From Terricaulis silvestris (lineage in GTDB: Bacteria; Pseudomonadota; Alphaproteobacteria; Caulobacterales; Aquidulcibacteraceae), in assembly GCF_009792355.1 (NCBI RefSeq), contig NZ_CP047045.1, positions 310,001 to 374,000 on the forward strand: a DNA stretch of 64,000 bases, written 5' to 3'. Of the stretch, positions 52,569 through 61,152 are shown piece after piece (position 1 is the first letter of the stretch; each line of letters opens with the position of its first letter). Below the pieces are notes generated by a model that was not told the origin of the DNA, searched no databases, and worked only from the letters and a program-made list of their open reading frames with translations. Both the position numbers and the translations under genes were made by a program.

Positions 52569-54409
52569 AGACGGTGCGCCTCACCGCGGCGCAGGCCGCG
52601 ATCCGCTATCTCGCAAACCAATACATCGAGACCGATGGCGGCGAGGTACGATACTTCGCCGGCGCCTGGGCGATCTTCGGACATGGCAATGTCGCGGGCT
52701 TAGGGGAGGCGCTCTACGCAGCGCGCGATGCGCTGCCGACCTATCGCGCTCATAACGAACAAGCCATGGCGCACGCGGCGATCGCTTACGCCAAGCAGAT
52801 GCGCCGCCGCCGCGCGATGATCTGCACGACATCAATCGGTCCGGGCGCCACCAACATGGTCACGGCCGCTGCACTCGCGCATGTGAACCGACTTCCGGTG
52901 CTGCTGATGCCCGGCGACGTTTATGCCTCGCGGCGTCCTGATCCTGTGCTGCAACAGATCGAGGATTTCGGTGACGCGACGGTTTCCGCCAATGAAAGCT
53001 TCCGGCCGGTTTCGCGTTTCTTCGATCGCCTCACGCGCCCCGAGCAAATCTTGGATTCACTGCCGCGCGCGATGGCAACGCTGCTTGATCCGGTCAATTG
53101 CGGGCCCGCGACCCTCGGCTTCTGCCAGGACGTGCAGGCCGAAGCGTTCGATTATCCAGCCGCGTTCTTGGAAAAACGCGTCTGGCGTATCCGCAAACCG
53201 CAGCCTGAAGCGCGGGATGTCGATGCGCTCGCAGCGTTGCTGAAGGCATCGAAGGCGCCATTGATCATCGCAGGCGGGGGCGTGCTGTACGCCGGTGCCG
53301 AGGACGCGCTGTCGCGCTTCGCCCAAGCCACTGGCGTACCTGTCGCCGAGACCCAAGCCGGCAAAGGCGCGCTCGCGTGGAACCATTCGAGCGTACTCGG
53401 CTCGATTGGCGTCACTGGCGCCAGTGCAGCCAACGAAGCGGCGGCCGCCGCTGATGTCATCATCGCCATTGGCACGCGCCTTCAAGATTTCACCAGCGGC
53501 TCGCGCACATTGTTCGAGCGCGACGGCGCTACGCTCATCCAAGTCAATGTCGCGCCACACGACGCGCACAAGCACGGTGCTCGCGCGGTGGTGGGTGACG
53601 CGGGGGCGGTGATCGGAGCCCTCGAAGGGAAACTTGGCGGCTGGAAGACGCCCGCACCGTGGCGCGATGCCAACGTAAACCGTGTGGCGACCTGGAATGA
53701 CGCCGTCGCTGCCGCGACTGCAGCGCCGAAAGGCCAAGGCAAGCCCAGTGATGCGCAAGTCATTGGCGCCGTGCAACGTGCGGCCAACGAAAGCGCCGTC
53801 GTGGTCTGCGCCGCGGGCGGCCTGCCGGGAGAACTGCACAAGCTCTGGCGAACGGGAAAGCCCGGCGGCTACCACGTTGAATACGGTTTCTCGTGCATGG
53901 GCTACGAAATCGCTGGCGGCCTCGGTGTGAAGATCGCCGCGCCAGAGCGCGACGTGTACGTCATGGTCGGCGACGGCTCGTACCTGATGATGAACTCCGA
54001 GATCGCGACGTCAGTGATGCTCGGCAAGAAGCTCACCATCGTTGCACTCGACAATCGCGGCTATGGCTGCATCAACCGCCTGCAGCGGTCCACCGGCTCG
54101 GAATCGTTCAACAACCTCCTGGCCGACGCGACGCATGAAACACTGCCGGACATCGATTTCGCTGCGCATGCTGCCAGTCTCGGTGCGATCGCCGAGAAGG
54201 TCGATAACGTTGCGGGCCTCGAGCACGCGCTCGCGCGGGCCAAGTCTGCCGACCGCACCAGCGTCATCGTTATCGACACCGACCCCATGATCACCACGGA
54301 AGCCGGCGGCTGGTGGTGGGATGTCGCGGTGCCGGAAGTGTCCGAGCGTTCACAAGTGCGCGAAGCGCGCAAGATCTACGAAAACAAGATCAAGAAGGGC
54401 GACGCATGA
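52565..54409 (+). CDS. iolD: 3D-(3,5/4)-trihydroxycyclohexane-1,2-dione hydrolase
   Basis: The 614-residue ThDP enzyme has the N-terminal PYR domain (RYLANQYIETDGGEVRYFAG, NEQAMAHAAIAYAKQ with the conserved Glu), a central domain and a C-terminal PP domain with the ThDP-Mg motif VGDGSYLMMNSEI (around residue 468) and ALDNRGYGCINRLQ. It hydrolytically opens the trihydroxycyclohexanedione ring to 5-deoxyglucuronate. It is coupled to iolC and iolE by four-base overlaps. Confidence 0.95.
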   Translation: MKTVRLTAAQAAIRYLANQYIETDGGEVRYFAGAWAIFGHGNVAGLGEALYAARDALPTYRAHNEQAMAHAAIAYAKQMRRRRAMICTTSIGPGATNMVTAAALAHVNRLPVLLMPGDVYASRRPDPVLQQIEDFGDATVSANESFRPVSRFFDRLTRPEQILDSLPRAMATLLDPVNCGPATLGFCQDVQAEAFDYPAAFLEKRVWRIRKPQPEARDVDALAALLKASKAPLIIAGGGVLYAGAEDALSRFAQATGVPVAETQAGKGALAWNHSSVLGSIGVTGASAANEAAAAADVIIAIGTRLQDFTSGSRTLFERDGATLIQVNVAPHDAHKHGARAVVGDAGAVIGALEGKLGGWKTPAPWRDANVNRVATWNDAVAAATAAPKGQGKPSDAQVIGAVQRAANESAVVVCAAGGLPGELHKLWRTGKPGGYHVEYGFSCMGYEIAGGLGVKIAAPERDVYVMVGDGSYLMMNSEIATSVMLGKKLTIVALDNRGYGCINRLQRSTGSESFNNLLADATHETLPDIDFAAHAASLGAIAEKVDNVAGLEHALARAKSADRTSVIVIDTDPMITTEAGGWWWDVAVPEVSERSQVREARKIYENKIKKGDA

Positions 54410-55296
54410 GCATCAGATTCGGCGTCAGCCCCATCGCCTGGGCCAATGACGACATGCCAGAACTCGGTGCCGACACGCCGCTCGAAACCATCCTCGCGGA
54501 GTCGCGCGAGATTGGCTTTGAAGGCATCGAACTTGGCGGCAAGTTTCCGCGCGAACCGAACGCGCTGAAGGCAGCACTCGCACCCTATGGCCTCGACTGC
54601 GTCGGCGGCTGGTATAGCGGCAATCTGCTGAAGCAGGACGCCGATGCCGAAATCACCGCGCTGCAGGATCATCTCAAGCTGTTGAAGGCGATGGGCTCCA
54701 AAGTCTTTGTTTTCGCTGAAACCAGCAACGCCGTGCACAGCAACAAGGCCGTGCCACTTGAAGGCACACCGCGCTTGAAGGCCAGCGACTGGGTCGAGTT
54801 CGGCGCGCGCATGACCAAGGTTGCCGACTACATCGCGGGCCAAGGCATCAAATTCGCGTACCACCATCACCTCGGCACGGTCGTAGAAAACCAAGCCGAC
54901 ATGGAAGCCTTCATTGCAGCCACAAGCCCGAGCGTCGGCTTCACGCTCGACACCGGCCACGCAGCGTTGGGCGACGTCAAAACCATCGACATCATCGAGC
55001 GCTTCCCCGAACGCGTCGCGCATGTTCACTGCAAGGACGTGCGCGGACCTGTCCACGCCGAAGCGCGCCGCATCGGCAAGAGCTTCCTCGATGGCGTACT
55101 CGCCGGCATGTTCACCGTGCCGGGCGACGGTAGCATCGACTTTGGCGCCGTAATGCGCGCATTGAAGGGCATCAGCTATAGCGGCTGGATCATCGTCGAA
55201 GCCGAACAGGATCCCGTCATAGCCAATCCCAAAGTATACGGCGCGATGGGTTTCTCGACGCTGAAGCGGGAAGCCGCCAAGGCCGGACTGATTTAA
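54406..55296 (+). CDS. iolE: Myo-inosose-2 dehydratase
   Basis: ATG at 54406 overlaps the iolD stop as ATGA. The 296-residue TIM-barrel protein has RFGVSPIAWANDDMPELG, GFEGIELGGKFPRE, VFVFAETSNAVHSN, KFAYHHHLGTVVE, LDTGHAALGD and VHCKDVRG, matching xylose-isomerase-fold IolE with its metal-binding Glu/Asp/His. It dehydrates 2-keto-myo-inositol to the substrate of IolD. Confidence 0.95.
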   Translation: MSIRFGVSPIAWANDDMPELGADTPLETILAESREIGFEGIELGGKFPREPNALKAALAPYGLDCVGGWYSGNLLKQDADAEITALQDHLKLLKAMGSKVFVFAETSNAVHSNKAVPLEGTPRLKASDWVEFGARMTKVADYIAGQGIKFAYHHHLGTVVENQADMEAFIAATSPSVGFTLDTGHAALGDVKTIDIIERFPERVAHVHCKDVRGPVHAEARRIGKSFLDGVLAGMFTVPGDGSIDFGAVMRALKGISYSGWIIVEAEQDPVIANPKVYGAMGFSTLKREAAKAGLI

Positions 55297-55310
55297 CGGA
55301 GCAGGAGCCA

Positions 55311-56117
55311 ATGCCCGACTTACGCGTGCGCTCGAAGCAACGGGACGATAGCGGCGCCGTGCTCACCGTGACGCCCGAAAGCGCAGGCTGGACTTATGTC
55401 GGCTTCAAAGTCGTGAAGCTCGAACCCGGCGAGAGCGCCGGAGGCGGCGAGGTGGGACGCGAAGCTTGTCTCATCGTCTTAAGCGGCCGTTGCGACATCG
55501 AAGTGGGCAAACAGCGTTTCGACAATATCGGCGAGCGCATGAGCGTGTTCGACGACATCTCGCCCGCCGCGGTCTACGCGCCAGCCGGCGTGCTCTACGC
55601 CATCACTGCACGTACGCCGCTCGAAGTCGCGATCGGCTCCGCGCCCGGCGCAGGCGGCGGCGAAGCGCGGCTCATTCCGTCGGAGCGCATCACCAAGGAA
55701 ACGCGCGGTGAGGGCACGAACACACGCTACGTGCGCAACATTCTGCCCGAAACCGAAGTGGCCGATAGCCTGCTGATCGCTGAGGTGATCACGCCCGGCG
55801 GCAATTGGTCATCGTATCCGCCGCACAAACACGATCGCTTGGCGGAGCCGCACGAGTCCCATCTCGAAGAGGTGTACTACCACCGCCTCAACCCGCCGCA
55901 GGGCTTTGCCTTCCAGCGCGTCTACACTGACGACCGCTCGCTCGATGAAACGGTCAGCGTTGAAGACGGTGATGTCGTGCTGGTGCCACGCGGCTATCAC
56001 CCGGTCGGCGCTCCGCACGGCTACGATCTCTACTATCTGAACATTATGGCTGGGCCGAAGCGGACTTGGATCTTCAACAACGACCCAGCGCATGCCTGGA
56101 TCGCCAAGAAGAAATAA
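55311..56117 (+). CDS. iolB: 5-deoxy-glucuronate isomerase
   Basis: GGAGCAGGAG precedes the ATG at 55311. The 268-residue bicupin protein has GWTYVGFKVVKLEPGE, ECLIVLSGR-type EACLIVLSGRCDIEVG and the C-terminal cupin motif WSSYPPHKHDRL..ESHLEEVYYHRLNPPQGFAFQ with its His/Glu metal ligands, then VPRGYHPVGAPHGYDLYYLNIMAGP. It converts 5-deoxyglucuronate to 5-dehydro-2-deoxygluconate, the IolC substrate. Confidence 0.96.
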   Translation: MPDLRVRSKQRDDSGAVLTVTPESAGWTYVGFKVVKLEPGESAGGGEVGREACLIVLSGRCDIEVGKQRFDNIGERMSVFDDISPAAVYAPAGVLYAITARTPLEVAIGSAPGAGGGEARLIPSERITKETRGEGTNTRYVRNILPETEVADSLLIAEVITPGGNWSSYPPHKHDRLAEPHESHLEEVYYHRLNPPQGFAFQRVYTDDRSLDETVSVEDGDVVLVPRGYHPVGAPHGYDLYYLNIMAGPKRTWIFNNDPAHAWIAKKK

Positions 56118-56135
56118 AGAAAAGGGGGGAAGCGC

Positions 56136-57482
56136 GTGGCGGGTGGATTACTAAAGGCGTTCGCGACAGCGGCCGACGCGCCGCTGATCGGCGATCAAAA
56201 AGAGATCGACCGCATTTTCAAGTCGACGCGCTGGCGCGTGATGTTCGCCATCACCGTCGGCTACGGGTTGATCTACACCTGCCGCCTCGCCATCGGCATG
56301 GTGAAGCCGTCAATGATAGACGCCGGCATCTTCACGCCGGCGGAGTTCGGTCTGATCGGCTCGGCGCTGTTCTACACCTACGCACTCGGCAAGCTCACCA
56401 ACGGATTCTTTGCCGACCACTCCAACATGCGCGTGTTCTTGACGTTCGGTTTTCTCATGACCGCGGTCTGCAATGTCGCCATGGGCTTTGCCGACACGGT
56501 CCTCGTCGCCGCGATTGTTTGGGGGCTCAACGGGTACTTCCAAGGCTTCGGCGCGCCGGGGGGCGTCGTGGCAATGACGTCGTGGTTCTCCAACAAGGAG
56601 CGCGGCCGCGCCTACGGCCTGTGGAGCACAGCGCACTCGATCGGCGAAGGACTGACCTTCTTCGTCATCGGCTCCGTCGTTGCGTATTTTGGCTGGCGCT
56701 GGGGCTATTTCGTACCGGCGATGATCGGCTTTGGCGCCGCCGCCATGATGTGGCTCATGGTCCGCGATCGCCCGCGCACCATGGGCCTGCCCACGGTTGC
56801 GGATTGGAAGAACGATCACCTGCCCGAAAGTGAATCCTCCAAGGCTAAGAGTACGCTGGCGCTGCAATTCTCGATCTTGCGCATCCCGACGATCTGGATT
56901 CTCGCGCTGGCCAGCCTCGCCAACTACATCACGCGCTACGCCATCAACTCATGGGGGCCGCTCTACCTGCAAGAGGCGCGCGGATTTGACGAAATCGCAT
57001 CCGGCACGATGCTGATGATCTCGACGCTCGCTGGCATCGCCGGGTCGCTGCTCTACGGTGTGATCAGCGACAAGTTCTTCAACGCACGGCGTCCGCCGGC
57101 CAACCTGTTGTTCTCGATCGTCGAGATTATCGGCCTTGTCCTCATTTTCTTCGGCCCCACCGACCTTGTGACGTTGACCATCGGCATGGTTCTGTTCGGC
57201 CTTGGCCTGACGGGTCTCGTCGCCTCGCTCGGTGGTTTATTTGCTGTCGATATTTGCCCCAAGCGCGTCGCTGGCGCGGCCATGGGCGTGATCGGCGTCT
57301 TCTCTTATATCGGCGCCGCCATCCAGGAGAACATCAGCGGCGTCATGATCGACCAGAGTTCGCACATGGTCGGCGCCGATCGCGTTTATGATTTCGGTCC
57401 CGTGATCTGGTTTTGGCTGGGGTCGTCGATCGTCTCCATGGTGCTCGCCGCCACACTGTGGCGCGCGAAGCTGCGCGACTGA
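56136..57482 (+). CDS. MFS transporter of the organophosphate:phosphate antiporter type
   Basis: GTG at 56136 follows a GGGGGG ribosome site. The 448-residue protein has about twelve transmembrane helices. Sequences such as YGLIYTCRLAIGMVKPSMIDAG, YTYALGKLTNGFFADHSNMRVF, GYFQGFGAPGGVVAMTSWF, RGRAYGLWSTAHSIGEG and YAINSWGPLYLQEARGF are typical of the GlpT/UhpT/UhpC (OPA) family and not of sugar-type inositol transporters. Placement between iolB and an inositol phosphatase suggests an inositol-phosphate or sugar-phosphate substrate (inference). The stop overlaps the next start by one base. Confidence 0.85.
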   Translation: MAGGLLKAFATAADAPLIGDQKEIDRIFKSTRWRVMFAITVGYGLIYTCRLAIGMVKPSMIDAGIFTPAEFGLIGSALFYTYALGKLTNGFFADHSNMRVFLTFGFLMTAVCNVAMGFADTVLVAAIVWGLNGYFQGFGAPGGVVAMTSWFSNKERGRAYGLWSTAHSIGEGLTFFVIGSVVAYFGWRWGYFVPAMIGFGAAAMMWLMVRDRPRTMGLPTVADWKNDHLPESESSKAKSTLALQFSILRIPTIWILALASLANYITRYAINSWGPLYLQEARGFDEIASGTMLMISTLAGIAGSLLYGVISDKFFNARRPPANLLFSIVEIIGLVLIFFGPTDLVTLTIGMVLFGLGLTGLVASLGGLFAVDICPKRVAGAAMGVIGVFSYIGAAIQENISGVMIDQSSHMVGADRVYDFGPVIWFWLGSSIVSMVLAATLWRAKLRD

Positions 57483-58300
57483 TGAGCCCGCTCCTCACCG
57501 CCATGTCCGAAGCCGCACGCGCAGCGGGCGAGGGGCTTGTGGCCGACTCCGCCCGTGTCCGCACTGAGCTGGTGGTTCAAAACAAGATCGGCCCTGATTT
57601 CGTGAGCCAGGCCGATCTACGCGCCGAAGCCACGATCAAGGCGATCCTCGCCGAGCATGCGCCGGACTACGCCTTCCACGGCGAAGAAGGCGGCCGCGTC
57701 GGCGGCGAACATTCCGATCTCACCTGGCTGGTCGATCCGCTCGACGGCACCACCAACTTCCTCTGGGGCGCGCCGCTGTTCGGCACCTGCATTGCGCTTG
57801 CGCGTGGCGATGAGGTGCTCGCAGGCGTCATCAACATGCCGGTGCTCGGCGAGTTGTTGTGGGCCGAGCAGGGCAAGGGCGCGTTTTTGAACGGCAAGCC
57901 GATCCGCGTCAGCGACAAGACGCGCATCGAAGACGCCGTCATCGCCTTCGGCATTCCGCACGCAGGGAAACCAGGCCACGACCTTTTCCGTGAAGAGATG
58001 GGCCGGCTCTCGCGCAAAGCCACCGGCGTGCGCCGCACCGGCTCTGCCGCCGTCGATCTCGCTTACGTCGCGTGCGGCCGTTGGGACGCTTACGTCGAGC
58101 GCATCGTCGCCGCATGGGACATGGCCGCAGGCGTCGGCATCATCATTGAAGCCGGCGGCGCGGCGACCGATGCCGACGGCAATCCACTGAAGCTTCACGG
58201 CGGCAGCGTCTGCGCCGGCGCGCCCGCGCTGATCGCGCCGCTCACCGCCGAAATGCGAGCCGCAGGCGCAAGTCTCGACTCAGAAAGAGCGAAAGCATGA
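57482..58300 (+). CDS. Inositol monophosphatase family protein
   Basis: The 272-residue protein has the Mg/Li-sensitive phosphatase signature: FHGEEGGRVGGEH, WLVDPLDGTTNFLWG and the C-terminal AAWDMAAGVGIIIEAGG. It would release myo-inositol from inositol monophosphate, feeding the dehydrogenases in this locus. Related enzymes also act on other phosphate esters (SuhB/CysQ/histidinol-phosphatase group), but the operon favours inositol phosphate. It starts one base inside the transporter stop and overlaps the phoD start by four bases. Confidence 0.9.
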   Translation: MSPLLTAMSEAARAAGEGLVADSARVRTELVVQNKIGPDFVSQADLRAEATIKAILAEHAPDYAFHGEEGGRVGGEHSDLTWLVDPLDGTTNFLWGAPLFGTCIALARGDEVLAGVINMPVLGELLWAEQGKGAFLNGKPIRVSDKTRIEDAVIAFGIPHAGKPGHDLFREEMGRLSRKATGVRRTGSAAVDLAYVACGRWDAYVERIVAAWDMAAGVGIIIEAGGAATDADGNPLKLHGGSVCAGAPALIAPLTAEMRAAGASLDSERAKA

Positions 58301-59712
58301 CGACACACCGCCGCTCCCTGCTGAAGCACGCTGGATTGATCGCAGCATCGTTTCCGTTCGTACCAGCAGCTTGGGCGCAAACTTTGGGCTACCCGCGCAC
58401 GCTGCAGGGCCCGATGGTTGGTGCGCCGACGCCGACGTCACTTCGCGTCTGGGTGCGCACCAGCGGGACGTTCGATGTCATCCTCGAGGCGGCCACGCGC
58501 CGCGACTTCGCGGACGTCCGCGCCTCGGCGCCCATGGAGTCGAACGCCGGCAACGATTTCTGCGTCGCACCACAGATCGAGGAGCTCACGCCGGCAACGG
58601 CGTACTTCTACCGCTTCAAGTTCGACGGCGTCACCGATCGCTACCAACCGCTGCCGTACCGCACCAAGACAGCGCCACGCGGTCGCGCGCGCTTCCGTGT
58701 AGCGTTCGGCTCGTGCGCCCGGCTGCAGATTGACACCGACCAGCGCATCTTCACCGTCGCCCAGGCGCTTGAGCCAGACCTCATGTTCTTCCTTGGTGAC
58801 AACATCTACGCCGATAGCGCCGAACCAGCCGCGCTCGCCGACCTCTACCGTCGCCAGCGCGAGATCGAACGTCTGAAGCCTTTCATCCGCTCAACGCCGT
58901 CTCTGGCGATTTGGGACGACCACGACTTCGCGCTCAACGACAGCGACCGCAATAATCCGATCCGCACGCAAGCGCTCGATCTCTTCAAGACGTACTGGGC
59001 CAACCCATCCTACGGCCTGCCGCAAACGCCGGGCATCTTCTTCAAGTACGAGTATGGCGGCGTCGACTTCTTCTTCCTCGATGGGCGCTACAATCGCCAT
59101 CCGACCGACTACGAAGGCGCCGACAAGACCATGCTCGGCGCCGAGCAAAAGGCGTGGCTCAAGGATCAGCTCCGCGCCAGCCGTGCGCCGTTCAAGGTGC
59201 TGGTCTCGGGCGGCGGCTTCTCGAAAGCCGAACGTGGCGGCGATTCATGGGCGGTCTACACGTCTGAGCGCGACGAGCTTCTCGGCTTCATTCGCGACAA
59301 CCACATCGAAGGCGTGTTCGGCATTTCTGGCGACAGCCACATGGGCGAACTGAACTGCGTGCCGCGCTCGGAACAGGGCGGCTACGATCTCTATGACTTC
59401 TGCTCGTCGCCGCTCGCCAACTTCCCTGACAGCGACTTCGTCGATCAAATGCCAGAGGTCCGCATCCGGCCGACTTACACGCGAAGCGTCAATGTGGGCC
59501 TGATGGAGTTCGATTTCGACGACGGTCCGCGCATGACTTACACACTTCACAACATGATCGGCGCACCAGCATGGGCGCCCTTGGTGTTGACGCCGGCCGA
59601 CCTGCGGAACGGCGTGTCCACGTGGCGCGCCAAGATCGACCCTCGTGAACTGCAGCGGCTGGAACGCTACCGCGCCGGTGGCAGCTATTTTGATCCGGAG
59701 GGCGACGGCTAG
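58297..59712 (+). CDS. phoD: PhoD-like metallophosphatase, Tat-exported
   Basis: The 471-residue protein begins TTHRRSLLKHAGLIAASF, a twin-arginine signal of the RRxLLK type, cleaved near AWAQ. The PhoD core has FRVAFGSCARL, FFLGDNIYAD, AIWDDHDFALNDSDR, FLDGRYNR and GISGDSHMGEL, with Ca/Fe ligands by family pattern. PhoD enzymes are phosphodiesterase/phosphomonoesterases. Last gene of the iolCDEB run, overlapping the phosphatase by four bases. It could further dephosphorylate inositol phosphates in the periplasm or help scavenge phosphate. Confidence 0.92.
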   Translation: MTTHRRSLLKHAGLIAASFPFVPAAWAQTLGYPRTLQGPMVGAPTPTSLRVWVRTSGTFDVILEAATRRDFADVRASAPMESNAGNDFCVAPQIEELTPATAYFYRFKFDGVTDRYQPLPYRTKTAPRGRARFRVAFGSCARLQIDTDQRIFTVAQALEPDLMFFLGDNIYADSAEPAALADLYRRQREIERLKPFIRSTPSLAIWDDHDFALNDSDRNNPIRTQALDLFKTYWANPSYGLPQTPGIFFKYEYGGVDFFFLDGRYNRHPTDYEGADKTMLGAEQKAWLKDQLRASRAPFKVLVSGGGFSKAERGGDSWAVYTSERDELLGFIRDNHIEGVFGISGDSHMGELNCVPRSEQGGYDLYDFCSSPLANFPDSDFVDQMPEVRIRPTYTRSVNVGLMEFDFDDGPRMTYTLHNMIGAPAWAPLVLTPADLRNGVSTWRAKIDPRELQRLERYRAGGSYFDPEGDG

Positions 59713-60138
59713 CCACGAAGCGACGTTTGAACGGGTCTGCTCAGGGCTATTTGATTGCAACTCGGCGCGATTGGATCTGAAGTCGCCAGCGGCCGTTATG
59801 AAGGCGAGCGCAACATCCGCTATTGGGATGTTTGAGCGATGGCGACGCGCTTCCGTTGCGTCCGGTCAGGACCTGAAAACCGACGCTCGCCAATGAGGGC
59901 TCAACAGCCGCAGTCGGCGACATCGCGCCGCTCCAGCGGCCAGGGGTCACTGACCGGATCCGAGCGCGGCGGGTCATTCATGAAAATGTCGGATGGCGCA
60001 CAGCTCACCCATCTCGGCCCCTTGTTAGCGTGCGCATCGTCCCGCTTTACCGGCTCGCCGCGTTATCGTGACCTTAGTCGCAGCCGGTCACGTCTCGCCT
60101 CTCCATAAAGAAGTCAAGACGCGTCAAGGAGACACGCC
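59713..60138. other. Noncoding stretch after phoD
   Basis: 426 bases without a supported gene; short open frames have no ribosome site and no recognisable translation. The last 15 bases include AAGGAG (60126-60131), the ribosome site of the next gene. No T-rich hairpin terminator is evident after phoD. Confidence 0.4.
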
Positions 60139-60813
60139 ATGACAAAGCTCAAATACGCCGCACTCGGCATCCTGTCGGTGGTGGCCTTCGCGGCGGGAGC
60201 CGCCCAAGCACAGACGACCTTCGGCCAATGGCAAGCCGCGCCACGAGCGCAAGTCATCGCGCCGGAAGCGCAATTGGAATCGACGCCGCGCTACATCGTC
60301 ACAGCGGAGCGCCTCTACGCGAATGACGAAACTGGTCGCGACTGGCCTGGGTCAGACGAAGTCTACATGGTGTTCGGGAACCGTGCGTTGAACAAGTTTG
60401 GCCACTCCACGATCTTCGGGGACTTCGACACGGGCGAAACCAGGAATATCCCCGAAGGGCGTTGGTGTCTGGCCCCACTATTCGAGCCGGTTCATCATCG
60501 GAACGGATCGCTCTACGGATGGCAGTGCGAGACGCAAGGCATCGGCGGTCCCTTCAACTTCGATGTGCAACTTTATGAATCCGATAGCGCGTGGACGCCT
60601 TCGGCTTGTTTACCCGACGATCTGCCCTCCGGCGTGGAATGCCAGGACGATTTGATCGGCGGGCGCACGATAAGCTACTCGAGCGAAGAACTGCTCGCCG
60701 CCATGCCGAACGTCGGCGATCACGTTTCTGAATCAGTGCGCCTCGGCGGCTATACCTTCACTTGGCGCGTGCAACGTATAGCGGATGCGGGGACGCCTCC
60801 TGTGATCTACTGA
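60139..60813 (+). CDS. Secreted hypothetical protein, 224 residues
   Basis: AAGGAG lies eight bases before the ATG. The signal peptide (MTKLKYAALGILSVVAFAAG, cleavage near residue 25, AQAQ) is clear. The mature protein contains FGNRALNKFGHSTIFGDFDTGE, CLAPLFEPVHHR and several Cys residues that probably form disulfides. I recognise no family. A terminator-like hairpin follows 15 bases after the stop. Confidence 0.6.
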   Translation: MTKLKYAALGILSVVAFAAGAAQAQTTFGQWQAAPRAQVIAPEAQLESTPRYIVTAERLYANDETGRDWPGSDEVYMVFGNRALNKFGHSTIFGDFDTGETRNIPEGRWCLAPLFEPVHHRNGSLYGWQCETQGIGGPFNFDVQLYESDSAWTPSACLPDDLPSGVECQDDLIGGRTISYSSEELLAAMPNVGDHVSESVRLGGYTFTWRVQRIADAGTPPVIY

Positions 60814-60828
60814 GAATCGGACTGACAA

Positions 60829-60864
60829 AAAAGGGCCGCCGGCTGTGCGACCCTTTTCTATTTT
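60829..60864 (+). terminator. Intrinsic terminator downstream of the secreted protein
   Basis: AAAAGGG pairs with CCCTTTT around a 15-base GC-rich loop, followed by CTATTTT. Short but plausible. Confidence 0.6.
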
Positions 60865-61152
60865 GCCGCACCCACATCCGCGCCCCTCTCGGGGCAGCGC
60901 GCCATCGGCCGGATAGGAGCGCGCCGGCCACTCGAGAAAATTGATGCGGTGACCTACGCTGGCCCATTCCTGTCGCTCGGCGAAAACACGGCAATGGCTG
61001 TTTGGCATCCGAACTCGGACGTAGCTCGTCGATCTCACTATTTCGGTATTGGGCAAATCCGGACCAGCCCTGGGCTTGGAAAAAGTCCGAAGCGGACATT
61101 CCCGTGCACGTTTAAGGCGCCGAGTGTTTTCAGAGGAATTGGCTAACAAGCA
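60865..61152. other. Noncoding stretch between convergent genes
   Basis: 288 bases between the terminator and the acyl-CoA dehydrogenase stop; I see no gene or strong structure. Confidence 0.4.

Noticed and set aside
40013-59828. CCGCTATTGGGA found at 40013 and 59817
   Set aside because: A 12-base match is expected many times by chance in a window of this size; flanks do not extend convincingly.
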